NCBI GenBank assembly: GCA_026707325.1
Contig: JAPOXA010000075.1
Span: 1 to 64,000, forward strand
Direction: 5' to 3'
Length of the DNA: 64,000 nucleotides
Source of the DNA: Acidobacteriota bacterium
Lineage (GTDB): Bacteria > Acidobacteriota > Thermoanaerobaculia > Multivoradales > Multivoraceae
In this document: in pieces, positions 44,813 through 53,761 of the stretch
Numbering within the stretch: the first letter of the stretch is position 1
How the letters are laid out: each line of letters opens with the position of its first letter
The notes under the pieces: model-generated
Seen by the model: only the letters and a program-made list of their open reading frames with translations
Databases searched by the model: none
What the model was told of the DNA's origin: nothing
Translations under genes and position numbers: made by a program

Positions 44813-46300
44813 TCAGGGATCGGCCCAGCGCCGGGATCTCTCGACGGCGCGCCGCCAGCCGGCGGCCCGGCGCTCCTGCTCGGCCGGCGAGGACGTCGGC
44901 ACGAATTCCCGGTCGAGCGCCCAGTTCCTCGTCACGTCGTCCTGGTCGGACCAGACGCCGGTTGCGAGCCCGGCGAGGTAGGCGGCGCCCAGTGCCGTGG
45001 TCTCGGCGACCACCGGCCGCTGGACGCGCGTGCCCAGCAGGTCGGCCTGGAACTGCATCAGGTCGTCGTTGACCGCCGCCCCGCCGTCGACCCGCAGGCC
45101 GCTCATGCCGGAACCGGCGTCCGCCTCCATGGCGCGGACGACGTCGAGGCTCTGGTACGCCATCGACTCGACCGTGGCTCGGGCCACGTGGCCGGCGGTA
45201 GTCGAGCGCTCCAGGCCGATCAGGAGGCCCCGAGCGTAGGGGTCCCAGTACGGCGCGCCCAGTCCGACAAAGGCGGGCACCAGGTAGACGCCGCCGCTGT
45301 CCTCTTCGGTCGCCGCGAGTTCTTCGACCTGCTCGGACCGCTCGATGAGGCCGAGGCCGTCGCGCAGCCACTGGACCGCGGCGCCGCCGACGAAGACGGA
45401 ACCCTCCAGGCAGTAGGTCGGTTGCCCTTCGAGCGTCCAGCCGACGGTGGAGAGCAAGCCGTTCCCGGATGCCACTGCCCGGCTGCCCGTGTTCATCAGG
45501 ATGAAGCAGCCCGTGCCGTAGGTGTTCTTGACCATGCCGCGCTCAAAGCAGCCCTGTCCGAAGGTCGCCGCCTGCTGGTCGCCGGCGATGCCGGCGACCT
45601 GGATCGGACGACCGAACAGATCCGCCTCGGTATGACCGAAATCGCCGCTCGAATCGCGGACCTCGGGCAGCATGGCGCGCGGCACGCCCAGGATCCCGAG
45701 CAGCTCGTCGTCCCAGTCCAGGCGGTGGATGTCGAAGAGCAGGGTGCGCGACGCGTTGCTCGCGTCGGTCGCGTGAACCCGGCCGCCGGTCAGCCGCCAG
45801 AGCAGGAAGCTGTCGATCGTTCCCGCCAGGATCTCGCCCCGTGCCGCCCGGGCATGGAGGTCGTGTTTCTCCAGGAGATGAGCGATCTTCGTGCCGGAGA
45901 AGTACGGATCCAGCACAAGTCCGGTCCTGGCGCGGAACAGGTCTTCGTGACCCTGCTGCTTCAACTCTTCGCACAACGGCGCGGTGATGCGGCTCTGCCA
46001 GACGATCGCGTTGTCGACCGGTTTGCCGCCGTCGCGTTCCCAGAGCACGACCGTCTCGCGCTGGTTGGCGATGCCGATGGCGGCGATGTCCGAGACGACC
46101 GCGCCGGCCTTCCTGATGGCGGCGCGGGCCGTTTCGATCTGGGTGTTCCAGATGGCCTCGGGATCGTGTTCGACGTGACCGGGCGAGGGGTAGAGCTGCG
46201 GAAACTCCTCCTGCGCGGAGGCGGCGGGGGTTCCCTGGCGCTCGAACAGGATGGAGCGGCTGGACGTGGTGCCCTGGTCGAGGGCGAGAACGTAGGTCAT
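44813..46300 (-). CDS. glpK: Glycerol kinase
   Basis: A 495-aa FGGY-family sugar kinase that phosphorylates glycerol to sn-glycerol 3-phosphate with ATP. The N-terminus [50 protein letters not shown] and [16 protein letters not shown] match glycerol kinase motifs along the full length. The aquaporin-family facilitator gene ends 6 bp upstream, a common glpF-glpK pairing for glycerol uptake. Confidence 0.96.
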   Translation of the reverse strand: MTYVLALDQGTTSSRSILFERQGTPAASAQEEFPQLYPSPGHVEHDPEAIWNTQIETARAAIRKAGAVVSDIAAIGIANQRETVVLWERDGGKPVDNAIVWQSRITAPLCEELKQQGHEDLFRARTGLVLDPYFSGTKIAHLLEKHDLHARAARGEILAGTIDSFLLWRLTGGRVHATDASNASRTLLFDIHRLDWDDELLGILGVPRAMLPEVRDSSGDFGHTEADLFGRPIQVAGIAGDQQAATFGQGCFERGMVKNTYGTGCFILMNTGSRAVASGNGLLSTVGWTLEGQPTYCLEGSVFVGGAAVQWLRDGLGLIERSEQVEELAATEEDSGGVYLVPAFVGLGAPYWDPYARGLLIGLERSTTAGHVARATVESMAYQSLDVVRAMEADAGSGMSGLRVDGGAAVNDDLMQFQADLLGTRVQRPVVAETTALGAAYLAGLATGVWSDQDDVTRNWALDREFVPTSSPAEQERRAAGWRRAVERSRRWADP

Positions 46301-46306
46301 CTTCGG

Positions 46307-47059
46307 CTACGCCTGCCAGCCGAGGGCCTGGAAGGCCAGCGCGCCGAGGACGCCGCCGGCCAGCGGCCCCAGCACGGGCACCCAGGCGTAGCCCCAGTCG
46401 GAGCCGCCCTTGCCCGGGATCGGCAACACCGCGTGGGCGATGCGGGGCCCCAGGTCGCGTGCCGGGTTGATCGCGTAGCCCGTGGGGCCGCCCAGCGAAA
46501 GCCCGATCCCCCAGACCAGGAAGCCGACGAGAAGCGGGTTGATGCCGGTGGCGAACACCGCCGACAGGTCGATCTCGCCGGCCAGCTCGGAGGCGTTGGC
46601 CGCGATCGCCAGCACGCCGAAGACGAGGACGGCAGTGCCGACCACCTCGGTCACGAAGTTCGCACCCCGGCGCCGCGGAATCTCGGGCGCGGTGCAGAAG
46701 ACGCCGAGCTTCGCCGCCTGATCGGAGGTGACGGCCCAGTGAGGACGGTAGGTGAAGTAGACGACGACCGCGCCGGCGAAGGCGCCGAGCAACTGCGCGC
46801 CGAGGTAGGTCGGCAGCAGGTTCGCCTCCAGCTCGCCGATCGACCACAGGCCGACGCTGACGGCGGGGTTGATGTGCGCTCCGCTGATCCGGCCGACACT
46901 GTAGACGGCGAGCGCGACGGCGAGCCCCCAGCCGGTCGTGATGACGAGCCAGCCGCTGTCGTTGCCCTTGGTCCGCGCGAGGACGACGTTGGCCACCACG
47001 CCGTCGCCCAGGATGATCAGGAGCGCGGTGCCGACCAGCTCGGCGACGAAGATGTCCAT
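46307..47059 (-). CDS. glpF: Aquaglyceroporin / glycerol uptake facilitator
   Basis: A 250-aa MIP-family channel with six helices and the two pore motifs HINPAVS and AINPARD. Asp after the second NPAR is characteristic of glycerol-conducting members. ATG at 47059 follows AGGAGAC. It is encoded directly upstream of glpK, so it most likely brings in glycerol for immediate phosphorylation. Confidence 0.93.
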   Translation of the reverse strand: MDIFVAELVGTALLIILGDGVVANVVLARTKGNDSGWLVITTGWGLAVALAVYSVGRISGAHINPAVSVGLWSIGELEANLLPTYLGAQLLGAFAGAVVVYFTYRPHWAVTSDQAAKLGVFCTAPEIPRRRGANFVTEVVGTAVLVFGVLAIAANASELAGEIDLSAVFATGINPLLVGFLVWGIGLSLGGPTGYAINPARDLGPRIAHAVLPIPGKGGSDWGYAWVPVLGPLAGGVLGALAFQALGWQA

Positions 47060-47121
47060 TCGGGTCTCCTCTTGTTCTGCGGCGCGACCTTGGAGCGCCG
47101 CCAAACCTGGCGCGGGCGCCA

Positions 47122-47142
47122 TGTTTGGCCCCAGCCCCCACC
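47122..47142. repeat. Dispersed intergenic repeat, family C copy 1
   Basis: TGTTTGG followed by CCCCAGCCCCCACC, matching TGTTTGA plus CCCCAGCCCCCACC at 53686-53706. Both are followed by a GC-rich potential hairpin with TTGCT in its centre (here arms GAGTCCGC and GCGGACTC) and preceded by CCAAAC. The element fills most of the 200-bp gap between glpF and the DUF2461 gene. Confidence 0.55.
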
Positions 47143-47259
47143 GCTCTCCGAGTCCGCGCCGCATGAACTTGCTGCGCGTCCTTCCTGCGGTGCGGACTCG
47201 GAGAATACACTTCGCTCCGCGGCGCGAGGCCGGCCCCGGAGACACAGGAGCAAGCGACG

Positions 47260-47952
47260 ATGGACAAGTGGAAGAACCCGTTCTCGAGACAGACCTTCGC
47301 CTTTCTGCGCGAGCTCGCGGAGAACAACGAGCGCGACTGGTTCAAGGCCAACGGCGAGCGCTACGAAGACGTCGTGCGCGAGCCGGCGCTGCAGTTCATC
47401 AGCGACTTCGGGACCCGGATCGACGAGGTCTCGACCCACTTTCTGGCGGTGCCGAAGAAGGTCGGCGGTTCCCTGTTCCGCATCCACCGGGACGTGCGGT
47501 TCTCTCGCGACAAGCGGCCCTACAAGACCCACATCGGCATCCACTTCCGCCACGAGCAGCATCGCGATGCTCATGCGCCCGGCTTCTACCTTCACATCGA
47601 ACCGGGCAGCGTGTTCATGGGCGGCGGGATGTGGCGGCCCCACCCCGAGGCGCTGCGGGCGATCCGGCGGCAGCTCGTGGAGGACGGAGCGGGCTGGGCC
47701 GAGGTCACGTCGAAGCCGGGGCTCGGCGGGGAGCTCGAACTGGGCGGTGAGAGTCTGAAGCGGGCGCCGCGAGGGTTCGACGCGGACCATCCCCGCATCG
47801 ACGACATCAAGCGGAAGTCCTTCATGGCCGTCGCGCGTCTCAACCAGACGCGCCTTCTTCACGCCGGCTTCCTGGACGAGTTCACGGCACTCTGCGTTTC
47901 AGCGTCGCCCCTGATGCGTTTCGTCTGCCGGGCAACCGGCGTTCCCTACTGA
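47260..47952 (+). CDS. DUF2461 (TIGR02453) family protein
   Basis: A 230-aa protein. FLRELAENNERDWFKAN at the N-terminus, FRIHRDVRFSRDKRPYKTH and PGFYLHIEPGSVFMGGGMW are hallmarks of the TIGR02453/DUF2461 family. Function is unknown, although the family is widespread in bacteria and fungi. ATG at 47260 follows AGGAGC. It is transcribed divergently from glpF. Confidence 0.9.
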   Translation: MDKWKNPFSRQTFAFLRELAENNERDWFKANGERYEDVVREPALQFISDFGTRIDEVSTHFLAVPKKVGGSLFRIHRDVRFSRDKRPYKTHIGIHFRHEQHRDAHAPGFYLHIEPGSVFMGGGMWRPHPEALRAIRRQLVEDGAGWAEVTSKPGLGGELELGGESLKRAPRGFDADHPRIDDIKRKSFMAVARLNQTRLLHAGFLDEFTALCVSASPLMRFVCRATGVPY

Positions 47953-47988
47953 GCGCGAGGCGCTCGCGCGCGGCAGAAGACTGGGTGT

Positions 47989-48006
47989 GCCGGCGCCCCC
48001 GCCGGC
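47989..48006. repeat. Palindromic intergenic repeat, family A copy 3
   Basis: GCCGGCG, four C, CGCCGGC, preceded by GACTGGGTGT. It is the same element as at 16903-16920 and 24102-24119, and lies between the convergent DUF2461 and MutS-like genes. Confidence 0.65.
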
Positions 48007-48045
48007 ATTCGGCGCGGAGCGCCGAGTTCTGGACCTTCTGCCGCG

Positions 48046-49668
48046 CTAGCTCGCCTTCGTCCGGCGGCGGTCGACGGCCGTCGACAGGTTCTCGAAGGTG
48101 ACCCCGAGCCGTTCGGCGGTGAGTGCGGCGAGGGAAGTCCTGGCGACGCCGCCGTTGAACTGGTAGGTGCTCCGGCGGGCGTCGTCGAGCTCCACCTGGA
48201 GGAACTCCAGGCCCAGTTCGTGGTGGTGCTGCTCCAGGGAACGGGCGTGGTCGAGGAAGTGGGTCGTCACGTAGGCCACCGGATCGACGCGCCGGAGGAG
48301 CTGCAGGACCAGGGTGAAGACCTCGATGCCCTCCGACGGGTTGGTGCCCGAGCAGAGTTCGTCCAGGATGACCATCGAGCCGTGCTCCATCTCCTCGAAC
48401 AGGGTGCGGATGCGCACGAGCTCCCGGCCCAGGCGGCCCTCAACCTGGTCCGCGCTCTCGCGTTCGATCAGGGAGACGAAGAGCCCGTTCTGTACCCGCA
48501 GGCGTCCCCGGGTGCACGGTGCGTAGAGGCCCGACTGGGCGAGCAGCTGCGCCAGCGCGATGGCCTGAATCAGCCGCGTCTTGCCGCCCGAGTTGGGTCC
48601 GGTCACGACCGTGATCGGCACGCTGCCGGTGGTGCTCACGGTGCAGGGGACGGGCGCCTGCTCCTGGTGCAGCAGCAGAAGGTTCCACAGGTCCTCGCAG
48701 ACGAACCCGGGACCGGTGTCGTGGTCGGGCAGGATCTCGGGGATGCACATCGCGAGGCCGCGTCCCGCGGCGCGGTCCCTCAGCGCGCGCACCGCCAGGT
48801 AGAGCTCCAGTTGGCCGAGCATCTGGATCAGCGGGATCAGGGCCGGAGACAGGGAGACGTAGACCCGCTCGATCACCCGGTTCAGGAGTTCCCGGTTCGT
48901 CATCGAGTAGCCGCCGATGCCGAGCCGCAGCCGGTCCAGGAAGCGCTTGATCGGTCGCGTCCAGAAGGGGTTGTCGCTGCACTCGTCGAGGGAGCGCACG
49001 TCGACCCGTCGGATCCGGCCGTCGCCGCCCAGGGCAATGTCGAGGTTCAGTTGGGCGAGCTGGTCCTCGTAGTCCAGCAACGCGGCGAGGGTTTTGTACT
49101 CCTCCGTTTCGTGGATCGCGGCCGCCCCCTCGTGGAGGCGTCGGAGGCCGGAACGGGCGGACTCGAACCGATCGTGCATCAGGTCGATGACGAGACGGCT
49201 CTGCTTCAGGATGTCCAGGTTGTGGGCCGCCGTGTCGACGATGCGGTGATAGCGGGGCGTCCGGTGAAGCGACAGCAGGGCGAACAGTTCGCGGTAGAGC
49301 CGTCTGGCCGACGCCAGGATCTCCTCGTTCTCGTCCATCTCGCGCAGGATGGACTGGCGGAATTCGATCGTCTGCAGGTCGGTCGGCGTAGCGGACAGCG
49401 CGCGCCGGAGAAAGCGCTCGTTGATCGGGTACCGGACGCCGTCCATCGCTATCTCGAAGCTCTCCGCGATGAGGCGATCGATGAACAGGTCCTGTTCGAA
49501 GAATTCCGGCCGCCAGGTGGTCGGCGGCGTCTCCGCTTCCGCCATCAGGTCGTGGAACTCGGTGCCGATCTCCCGGCCGAGAATGGCGAGGCCGAGCAGG
49601 TCCGTCAGAGCCTCCCGGTCGATGCCGAGAAATGGCTCCCGGTTCAAGAGATCCGGGATGGGGATCAT
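48046..49668 (-). CDS. MutS-like ATPase without mismatch-recognition domain
   Basis: A 540-aa protein with the MutS core and ATPase domains only. Walker A is VTGPNSGGKTRL and Walker B is MVILDELCSGTNPSEG, followed by AYVTTHFLDHARSL. The N-terminal mismatch-binding domain of MutS is absent and there is no Smr domain, so it belongs with shorter MutS-family ATPases of unknown role. The C-terminal remainder contains QVELDDARRSTYQFNGGVA. The DEAD helicase gene ends 6 bp upstream on the same strand, so both are probably in one operon. Confidence 0.85.
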   Translation of the reverse strand: MIPIPDLLNREPFLGIDREALTDLLGLAILGREIGTEFHDLMAEAETPPTTWRPEFFEQDLFIDRLIAESFEIAMDGVRYPINERFLRRALSATPTDLQTIEFRQSILREMDENEEILASARRLYRELFALLSLHRTPRYHRIVDTAAHNLDILKQSRLVIDLMHDRFESARSGLRRLHEGAAAIHETEEYKTLAALLDYEDQLAQLNLDIALGGDGRIRRVDVRSLDECSDNPFWTRPIKRFLDRLRLGIGGYSMTNRELLNRVIERVYVSLSPALIPLIQMLGQLELYLAVRALRDRAAGRGLAMCIPEILPDHDTGPGFVCEDLWNLLLLHQEQAPVPCTVSTTGSVPITVVTGPNSGGKTRLIQAIALAQLLAQSGLYAPCTRGRLRVQNGLFVSLIERESADQVEGRLGRELVRIRTLFEEMEHGSMVILDELCSGTNPSEGIEVFTLVLQLLRRVDPVAYVTTHFLDHARSLEQHHHELGLEFLQVELDDARRSTYQFNGGVARTSLAALTAERLGVTFENLSTAVDRRRTKAS

Positions 49669-49674
49669 GGCGGC

Positions 49675-50940
49675 CTAGCGGCGCAGCGGAGAGCGGCGGC
49701 GTCGCTCGTTGAGCGAGCGCATTTCACGGTAGGGGGTGACTCCCTCGACTTCGCTACGAGGCAGCGGGTGACCGAGCGCCAGCTCTATCTGTCGGACGAT
49801 CGGCTTGTCGAGCCAAGTGCCGATCGACGACACCACGCCTTCGGCGGCGCCGCGGGCGGTGCGGCCGGCGCGGTGTATGTAGTCCTCGGCGGTGTCGGGG
49901 AGGTCGTAGTTCAGGATGTGCTCGATTCCCTGGACGTCGATGCCGCGGGCCGCGATGTTCGTCGCCACCAGGATGCGATGCCGACCGGCGCGGAAACTCT
50001 CCAGGGCCGCGACCCGGTGCTTCTGCGAGCGGTCGGAGTGGATGCGCGCGACGCTGTGCCGCCCTCGCTCCAGCACCCGGCACAGCCATTCGGCGTCGGA
50101 CCGGCGCTTGGTGAAAACGAGGGTCGATCCGGGTACCGAGTCGAGCAGCGCCAGGGCGCAGCTCTTCTTGTCCTTCTCGTCGACCAGGTAGAGCCGGTGC
50201 TCGATGCCCGATGCTGCGCCGCGGGGCGCCAGGTCGATGCGGAGCGGGTCGTCCATGTAGCGTTGGGCCAGACGCTCGATCGGGGGCGGCATGGTGGCCG
50301 AGAACAGCATCGTGTGCCGCTTGCTGGGCACCTGGGTCACGATCCGCTGCACCTGCGGCATGAAGCCGAGGTCGAGCATGTGGTCGGCCTCGTCCAGGAC
50401 GAGTTCCTCGACGTTGCGAAGGCTCACCGTGCCGCGCTCCGTGTGGTCCAGGAGTCGCCCGGGCGTTACGACCAGGACATCCGGGTCCCGGCGCAACTGG
50501 TCGAACTGTGGCCCGATCTTGACGCCCCCGATCAGGCAGGCCGACGTGACCTGCAGCGGGCTCTTGCGGAAGACGTCGAGGAAGGCCTTGGTCTGCAGGG
50601 CGATCTCGCGCGTGGGGCAGACGACGAGAGCCCGGACGCCCTTGCCCCGGCCGAGGCGCTGGACGATCGGCAGAACGAAAGCGGCCGTCTTGCCGGAGCC
50701 GGTCTCGGCCAGGCCGATCAGGTCCTTGCCGGCGATCGCATCGGGGATCACGTCGGCCTGGATCGGCGTCGGATGTTCGAAGCCGATCCCGGCAAGCACC
50801 TCGAGGATCTCCGCGTTCAGCCCGAGGCTGCGGAAGTCCCGGTCGGTCGTCTCGACGTGGTGCTGGGGTATGGCCGGCTCCGCGGGTGGTTCGCCGGTCT
50901 TGTTCGGGGCACTTGTACCGTTCGCCACGGTGGTCATCAT
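49675..50940 (-). CDS. DEAD-box ATP-dependent RNA helicase (RhlE-like)
   Basis: A 421-aa helicase. Q motif (FEHPTPIQADVIP), motif I AETGSGKT, DEAD in LVLDEADHMLDLGF, SAT, and HRAGRTARG are present, with a short basic C-terminal tail (NERRRRSPLRR). ATG at 50940 or 50937 (MMTTVANG) is preferred over an upstream start at 51003 that overlaps the neighbouring gene's stop. It likely remodels RNA in ribosome assembly or cold adaptation. Confidence 0.92.
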   Translation of the reverse strand: MMTTVANGTSAPNKTGEPPAEPAIPQHHVETTDRDFRSLGLNAEILEVLAGIGFEHPTPIQADVIPDAIAGKDLIGLAETGSGKTAAFVLPIVQRLGRGKGVRALVVCPTREIALQTKAFLDVFRKSPLQVTSACLIGGVKIGPQFDQLRRDPDVLVVTPGRLLDHTERGTVSLRNVEELVLDEADHMLDLGFMPQVQRIVTQVPSKRHTMLFSATMPPPIERLAQRYMDDPLRIDLAPRGAASGIEHRLYLVDEKDKKSCALALLDSVPGSTLVFTKRRSDAEWLCRVLERGRHSVARIHSDRSQKHRVAALESFRAGRHRILVATNIAARGIDVQGIEHILNYDLPDTAEDYIHRAGRTARGAAEGVVSSIGTWLDKPIVRQIELALGHPLPRSEVEGVTPYREMRSLNERRRRSPLRR

Positions 50941-50999
50941 ACCAATGCGCCTGACGCCTGTAAGTGTTTGTTGGTCAGTGGTTTCACGCCGGTCAAGTG

Positions 51000-52391
51000 T
51001 CATCGGCGGCGAAGGCCGAGGCGCTGCAGGAAGCCGCGCCGTGCGGGTGTGAGCTGCTGCGGCGGGTCGGCGCTCCTCGCGATGCGGCCGCCGCGGTCGG
51101 TCGCCTCGGCCCAGAACTGAAGGCTGCGGCCACCGTGCTCGGCTCGCGTTACCGTCGCTTCGAAGGCTGTTTCGACGGTTCTCCCGTCGCCTCCTCCGTC
51201 CGCTGCGTTGGCCGGCTCGGGGTCGACCGGTCTGAGTGCCGCTTCGACGACATCGCCTTCCCCGTCGCGGTCGAACCAGCGCCAGAAGAAGCGCACGGAG
51301 ACGACATCGTAGTCGTCCCGGGCGCGAACCCGCAGCACCAGATCCTCGCGGCGGTCGTACTCGACCTGGTCCAGAATTGAACCGTCCGCGGCCAGTATCT
51401 CGACGGCGGGGCTTCGCTGGTCGAGGTCGTCCAGCAGCAACTTGAGGGTGGACTCCACCTGGGCCAGACGGCGACGGTTCTCCGCTGTCCGTTCCATGGC
51501 GGCCAGGACCTCGAGAGCCTCGTGCGGTCGTTCCCAGCCCAGCACCTCGATCTCCCGGATCGCGGCGTCCAGGTCGCTCTGTCGCTGGAACACCGATTCG
51601 ATGGAAGCCAGCTTGGCATCGACGGAAGCGGCCTCCCTTGCCGCGTCGCCGCGGAGCGATCTGAGTTCGAGCAGCAGCGTACGAGCCTCTTCCAGGCGGT
51701 TCGCCGCCATCAGCCGCCCGGCCGTGTCCTCGATCGCCTCGGCGGCGCGATCCTCGAAGGCGAGGCCGACCGCGAATCGCGGGTGGCGCCGGGCGAAGTC
51801 CTGGGCCAGCCGGAGCGCCGCCAACCGGTCGCTGCCGAGCAGACCCTCGATCGCGTCGACCTCGGCCGCCAGCCGCCGCGCGTCGTCGATGTAGCGGGAT
51901 GCCTGCGGGTCGCGCCTGAGCGCGACCGCCCCCTCGCGCGACAGGGAACCCAGGGTTCGCCTAAGACGGTCGAGGTCGGCATCCGCGAAGCCGCGTTCGA
52001 ACTCCAGGGCGGCCAGCAGGGCCGGGTCGTTTCCGAGCCGCTCCAGCATCGCGGCCATCGTTTCGCGATGGTCGGGCAGCAGTTCCCTGGCGGCGGGACT
52101 GGCGTCGAAGCCGAGCATCAGTCGTTGCGCTTCGCGGAGTCTTCCCTGGGCCATCAGGTCGAGCGCCTCGCTGAGTTCGCGCGGCAGGGGTGGCGGCGGC
52201 TCGGGCTCAGGGCGGGATGGCAGAGGACCCGGGACGCCTCGGGACGCGTTGTCGGTAGCCGCGGTCGGGTCGTCCGGCGCTGTCCAGCGGAGAACCAGCA
52301 GGGCCGCCGCAACGCCGATCGCGGCTGCCGCCAGGATCTGCTTCGGCCGCGGCCGAGGCGGCGCTGCCGGTGCGGATGCGGTCGGCGGCAT
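51000..52391 (-). CDS. Membrane-anchored periplasmic protein, function unknown
   Basis: A 463-aa protein. A Pro-rich cytoplasmic N-terminus and one membrane helix (about 19-35: LAAAAIGVAAALLVL) are followed by a Pro-rich spacer and a long helical region (about 70-330) rich in Arg/Glu/Leu, with TPR-like or coiled-coil character. The C-terminal beta-rich domain contains VSVRFFWRWFDRDGEG and RSLQFWAEATDRGGR. No family was recognised. Its start is divergent from the secreted protein gene at 52518. Confidence 0.65.
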   Translation of the reverse strand: MPPTASAPAAPPRPRPKQILAAAAIGVAAALLVLRWTAPDDPTAATDNASRGVPGPLPSRPEPEPPPPLPRELSEALDLMAQGRLREAQRLMLGFDASPAARELLPDHRETMAAMLERLGNDPALLAALEFERGFADADLDRLRRTLGSLSREGAVALRRDPQASRYIDDARRLAAEVDAIEGLLGSDRLAALRLAQDFARRHPRFAVGLAFEDRAAEAIEDTAGRLMAANRLEEARTLLLELRSLRGDAAREAASVDAKLASIESVFQRQSDLDAAIREIEVLGWERPHEALEVLAAMERTAENRRRLAQVESTLKLLLDDLDQRSPAVEILAADGSILDQVEYDRREDLVLRVRARDDYDVVSVRFFWRWFDRDGEGDVVEAALRPVDPEPANAADGGGDGRTVETAFEATVTRAEHGGRSLQFWAEATDRGGRIARSADPPQQLTPARRGFLQRLGLRRR

Positions 52392-52517
52392 CGGGCCATC
52401 CTACTTTCACGGTTTCCCGGCGGCGCCTCGGTCTTCCGTGCGCTGATAAGGTCGAGGCGCCTGTTGCCGCGAAGCGGTGATCGACCCGCGAGGACACGGT
52501 TTAGGAGGCCCGCGACG

Positions 52518-53246
52518 ATGACGAAGAGACTTCTTCTCCCGCTCCTGTTCATCCCCCTGCTCGTGCTGGCGGTCCCTGTCCTGGCCCAGGATCCGGGCGC
52601 TGTCAACGTCGGCGGCGACCTGCGCGGCGGTGACGTCACCGGCGCGGTCGGCGGCCGGGACAACACGCGCGTGTTCGGCACGATTCTCGACTCGAGCGGA
52701 AATCCGCTGTCGGATGTGGACATCTGGTTCCAGAACGACAACATGCCTGCGCCGAGGCTGCGCGCCAAGGGCCGGAAGACCGGTACCTTCCTGCTCCGGA
52801 ACATGGGCCGGATCTTCAGTCGCGAAGACTACGAGGGGATCACGGTTCGCGTCACCTTCGAGCGCAACGGCTACCGTTCGGTCGTGACGCGTGTCGCCGT
52901 GCAGCGTGACGGGACTCAGCAGGTCTATCCGATCCTGTTCCGGGAAGGCGAGTCGATGGAGACGGAGGGCGTCCGCACCGTCCTCACGGGAAGGGTCCAG
53001 GACAAGCGAGGCAGACCGGTCAAGGGCGGTGGCGAGGTGACGATCACGTCAGGCGACGGCAGCTACCAGACGACCGGACCGATCGAGAAGAACGGCGAGT
53101 TCGCGGTCGTTCTCTGGGACGCGCCGGAGCGCGTGAACGCGTCCTTCAGGATGAACAAGGGCGGCGTTCGCGACGACATCATCGAGCTGAAGCCGTCGCC
53201 TCTCGAGGATGTCGCCGTGCCGCAGTTCTACTACCCGCAGATGTAG
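52518..53246 (+). CDS. Secreted protein with carboxypeptidase-regulatory-like fold
   Basis: A 242-aa exported protein. Residues 1-24 are a signal peptide (LLLPLLFIPLLVLAVPVLAQ). A beta-sandwich domain (FGTILDSSGNPLSDVDIWF ... VTFERNGYRSV) and a second one (LTGRVQDKRGRPVKGGGEV) resemble CarboxypepD-reg/Ig-like modules. Function is unknown. ATG at 52518 follows AGGAGGCC. It is convergent with the RRM gene. Confidence 0.72.
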   Translation: MTKRLLLPLLFIPLLVLAVPVLAQDPGAVNVGGDLRGGDVTGAVGGRDNTRVFGTILDSSGNPLSDVDIWFQNDNMPAPRLRAKGRKTGTFLLRNMGRIFSREDYEGITVRVTFERNGYRSVVTRVAVQRDGTQQVYPILFREGESMETEGVRTVLTGRVQDKRGRPVKGGGEVTITSGDGSYQTTGPIEKNGEFAVVLWDAPERVNASFRMNKGGVRDDIIELKPSPLEDVAVPQFYYPQM

Positions 53247-53265
53247 GGCGGGACCGGGGCGGCTG

Positions 53266-53529
53266 CTACCAGCGAGGCCGGCGTTCCTCGCGCGGGCGGG
53301 CTTCGTTCACGCGGAGGGTACGGCCGCCGAACTGCTGCCGGTCCAGGGCGGAAATGGCCTCCTGGCCTCCGGACGCCATCTCGACGAAGCCAAAGCCCCG
53401 CGGCCGGCCGGTTTCACGATCGTTGATCAGCGAAACTTCCGTCACGTCGCCATGAGCCTGGAACAGCGCGCGAACCGCCTCTTCCGTCGTGTCGAAGGGG
53501 AGGTTCCCCACGTAGATTCTCGTTGCCAT
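53266..53529 (-). CDS. Single RRM-domain RNA-binding protein
   Basis: An 87-aa protein that is essentially one RNA-recognition motif. RNP2 is RIYVGNLPF near residue 4 and RNP1 is RGFGFVEM near residue 45, with an Arg/Glu-rich tail. Such small bacterial RRM proteins bind single-stranded RNA and are often cold-induced. ATG at 53529 follows AGGAGCAG on the minus strand. It is a single-gene unit. Confidence 0.93.
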   Translation of the reverse strand: MATRIYVGNLPFDTTEEAVRALFQAHGDVTEVSLINDRETGRPRGFGFVEMASGGQEAISALDRQQFGGRTLRVNEARPREERRPRW

Positions 53530-53685
53530 CAGCTGCTCCTGTTCTCGGCTCCGGGTTCCACATCAATCAACGCTCGAGAACGACAGGCGCATCCTGGTTC
53601 GCCGCGTGAGCTCTGCACCCACTGCCTGAAGGCGCGACGCTAGCACAAAGGCGGCCTCTAGCCGCCAAACCCGTCGCAGACTCCG

Positions 53686-53706
53686 TGTTTGACCCCAGCC
53701 CCCACC
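53686..53706. repeat. Dispersed intergenic repeat, family C copy 2
   Basis: TGTTTGACCCCAGCCCCCACC, matching the copy at 47122-47142 at 20 of 21 bases. It is preceded by CCAAAC and followed by a GCGCCGC...GCGGCGC hairpin containing TTGCT. It lies in the 232-bp gap between the RRM and carboxylesterase genes, where nothing else was recognised. Confidence 0.55.
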
Positions 53707-53761
53707 TCGCTAGAACCCTGCGCCGCTGCACTTGCTTCGCTGCGTTCTGCGGCGCATGCTC

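Noticed and set aside
48220..51120. 966-aa plus-strand ORF
   Set aside because: It is antisense to the MutS-like and DEAD-helicase genes and has no recognisable motif; such long shadow frames are expected at this GC content.
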